DNA from: JBBQKP01 sp038326995
GTDB taxonomy: Bacteria; Planctomycetota; Phycisphaerae; Tepidisphaerales; Tepidisphaeraceae
DNA: 14,268 bases
Assembly (NCBI GenBank): GCA_038326995.1
Contig: JBBQKP010000069.1
Coordinates: 1-14,268, forward strand
Reading direction: 5' to 3'
Shown here: piece by piece, positions 13,433-14,268 of the stretch
Layout: each line of letters starts with the position of its first letter
How positions within the stretch are numbered: position 1 is the first letter of the stretch
Notes under the pieces: model-generated
What the model was told of the DNA's origin: nothing
The model's database searches: none
The model's input: only the letters and a program-made list of their open reading frames with translations
Program-made: the position numbers and the translations under genes

Positions 13433-14268
13433 CTACTTCACGTCGGACTTATTTACTCGTTTGATTCCAAGCCCGGCGGGAATTTGCTGCGAGAGGCAGT
13501 GGATCGCGCCCAGGCCCCAGATGATATTTTGGCAAGGCAGGCCGATGACCTCGTGATGAGGGAGCTGTTCTTTAAAGATGGAGAGGGCGACGCGATCAAG
13601 TTTATCGCCGAAAGTTGGAACGAGAATTGCGTCGTTGATGAAGAGGAAATTGATGTAGGTCGCGGGGCAGCGCTGGCCGTCGATGATGACGGGTTTGGGC
13701 ATCGGCAGTTCGATGATTTCAAACGGCTTGCCGTCCTGGTCGCGCAGCGCGTCGAGTTGTTTGCGAACGCGTTTGAGTACTTTGAAGTTCGCGTCGGCGG
13801 GGTTGATTTCGGCGCCAAAGACGATGGTGTGAGGGTCGATGAATCTCGCGAGGTCGTCGATATGGCCGTCGGTGTCATCGCCTTCAATTCCGCCGGTGAG
13901 CCAGCAGACATTCGTCTGGCCGTAGTAGTCTTTCAAATATCGTTCGATGTCCGACTTAGAGAGGTGCGGGTTGCGGTTTTTGTTGAGCAGGCAATCGGTG
14001 GTGGTCAGGACGGTTCCTGCGCCGTTAAAGTCGACGGCGCCACCTTCCATGATGATGCCGGGGTGAAACACGGTTTTGACGCCGATCTGTTTTGCGAACT
14101 CGCTTGGAACGCGATCGTCGCTGTCGAAGGGAGGATATTTGCCGCCCCATGCGTTGAATCCCCAGTCGATGACGGCGAGTTTTGTCGGGTCGTCGATGTG
14201 GACCAGAAACGCCGGGCCGTGATCGCGGCACCAGGCTTCATTGGTCATGATGTGACAAAACGTGACGC
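13433..14268 (-). CDS. aguA: Agmatine deiminase (peptidylarginine deiminase-like family), 5' partial at window edge
   Basis: The enzyme hydrolyses agmatine to N-carbamoylputrescine and ammonia. The frame is open to the right edge of the window; the Met at 14248 is internal, because the upstream codons (VTFCHI) also fit the family and lead into TNEAWCRDHGP. About 278 residues are visible of the usual 340-370. Conserved parts: WCRDHGPAF near the visible N-terminus, WGGKYPPFDSDD, IIMEGGAVDFNG, GIEGDDTDGHIDDLARF with the active-site Asp/His, and the catalytic Cys in GAIHCLSQQIPAG (codon at plus 13496-13498), 21 residues from the end. All key residues in the visible part are present, so the enzyme should be active. 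It precedes speA on the same strand; the third gene of the route (N-carbamoylputrescine amidase) would have to lie outside this window. Confidence 0.95.
   Translation of the reverse strand, partial: VTFCHIMTNEAWCRDHGPAFLVHIDDPTKLAVIDWGFNAWGGKYPPFDSDDRVPSEFAKQIGVKTVFHPGIIMEGGAVDFNGAGTVLTTTDCLLNKNRNPHLSKSDIERYLKDYYGQTNVCWLTGGIEGDDTDGHIDDLARFIDPHTIVFGAEINPADANFKVLKRVRKQLDALRDQDGKPFEIIELPMPKPVIIDGQRCPATYINFLFINDAILVPTFGDKLDRVALSIFKEQLPHHEVIGLPCQNIIWGLGAIHCLSQQIPAGLGIKRVNKSDVK

Overview
The window looks like chromosomal DNA from a GC-rich bacterium, most likely a planctomycete, and tentatively one related to the Phycisphaerae. The reasons are: a FecR-type anti-sigma gene remnant of the planctomycete style; small membrane and hypothetical proteins of a kind I associate with that phylum (one resembles the DUF6677 family); frequent starts without a clear Shine-Dalgarno site; and the overall gene mix. 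The placement is inference from gene content. No rRNA, tRNA, CRISPR array, phage module or recognisable transposase gene was seen.

Layout: Left part (1-4519). A Gfo/Idh/MocA oxidoreductase enters from the left edge and converges on a GAF-fold free methionine-(R)-sulfoxide reductase. That gene is divergent from proS (bacterial-type prolyl-tRNA synthetase). Downstream of proS, on the same strand, lie three small genes: a 97-aa beta-rich protein, a three-helix membrane protein resembling DUF6677, and a 76-aa two-helix membrane protein. Middle-left (4560-5793, minus strand): a predicted secreted lipoprotein of unknown family and a small two-helix membrane protein, followed by about 316 bp without a gene.

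Middle (6110-8900), the most irregular part: a stand-alone STAS-domain protein on the plus strand; a decayed FecR/anti-sigma gene on the minus strand with no usable start and no natural 3' end; a 9-bp tandem repeat of six units exactly where the FecR start should be; and a class I SAM-dependent methyltransferase flanked by two diverged direct copies of an intergenic repeat of about 140 bp. This arrangement suggests insertion and decay.

Right part (8947-14268): an Mrp/ApbC-type iron-sulfur carrier ATPase lacking the usual C-terminal CxxC pair; a membrane-anchored endonuclease/exonuclease/phosphatase-family protein; and, on the minus strand, agmatine deiminase (cut by the right edge) followed by biosynthetic arginine decarboxylase (speA). 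Together the last two convert arginine to agmatine and then to N-carbamoylputrescine, the first steps of putrescine synthesis by the agmatine route.

Most of the window is ordinary housekeeping content. I did not find convincing evidence for a wholly new multi-gene system. The best leads are the repeat-flanked methyltransferase, the FecR remnant with its 9-bp repeat, the cysteine-poor Mrp, and the set of small membrane genes behind proS.
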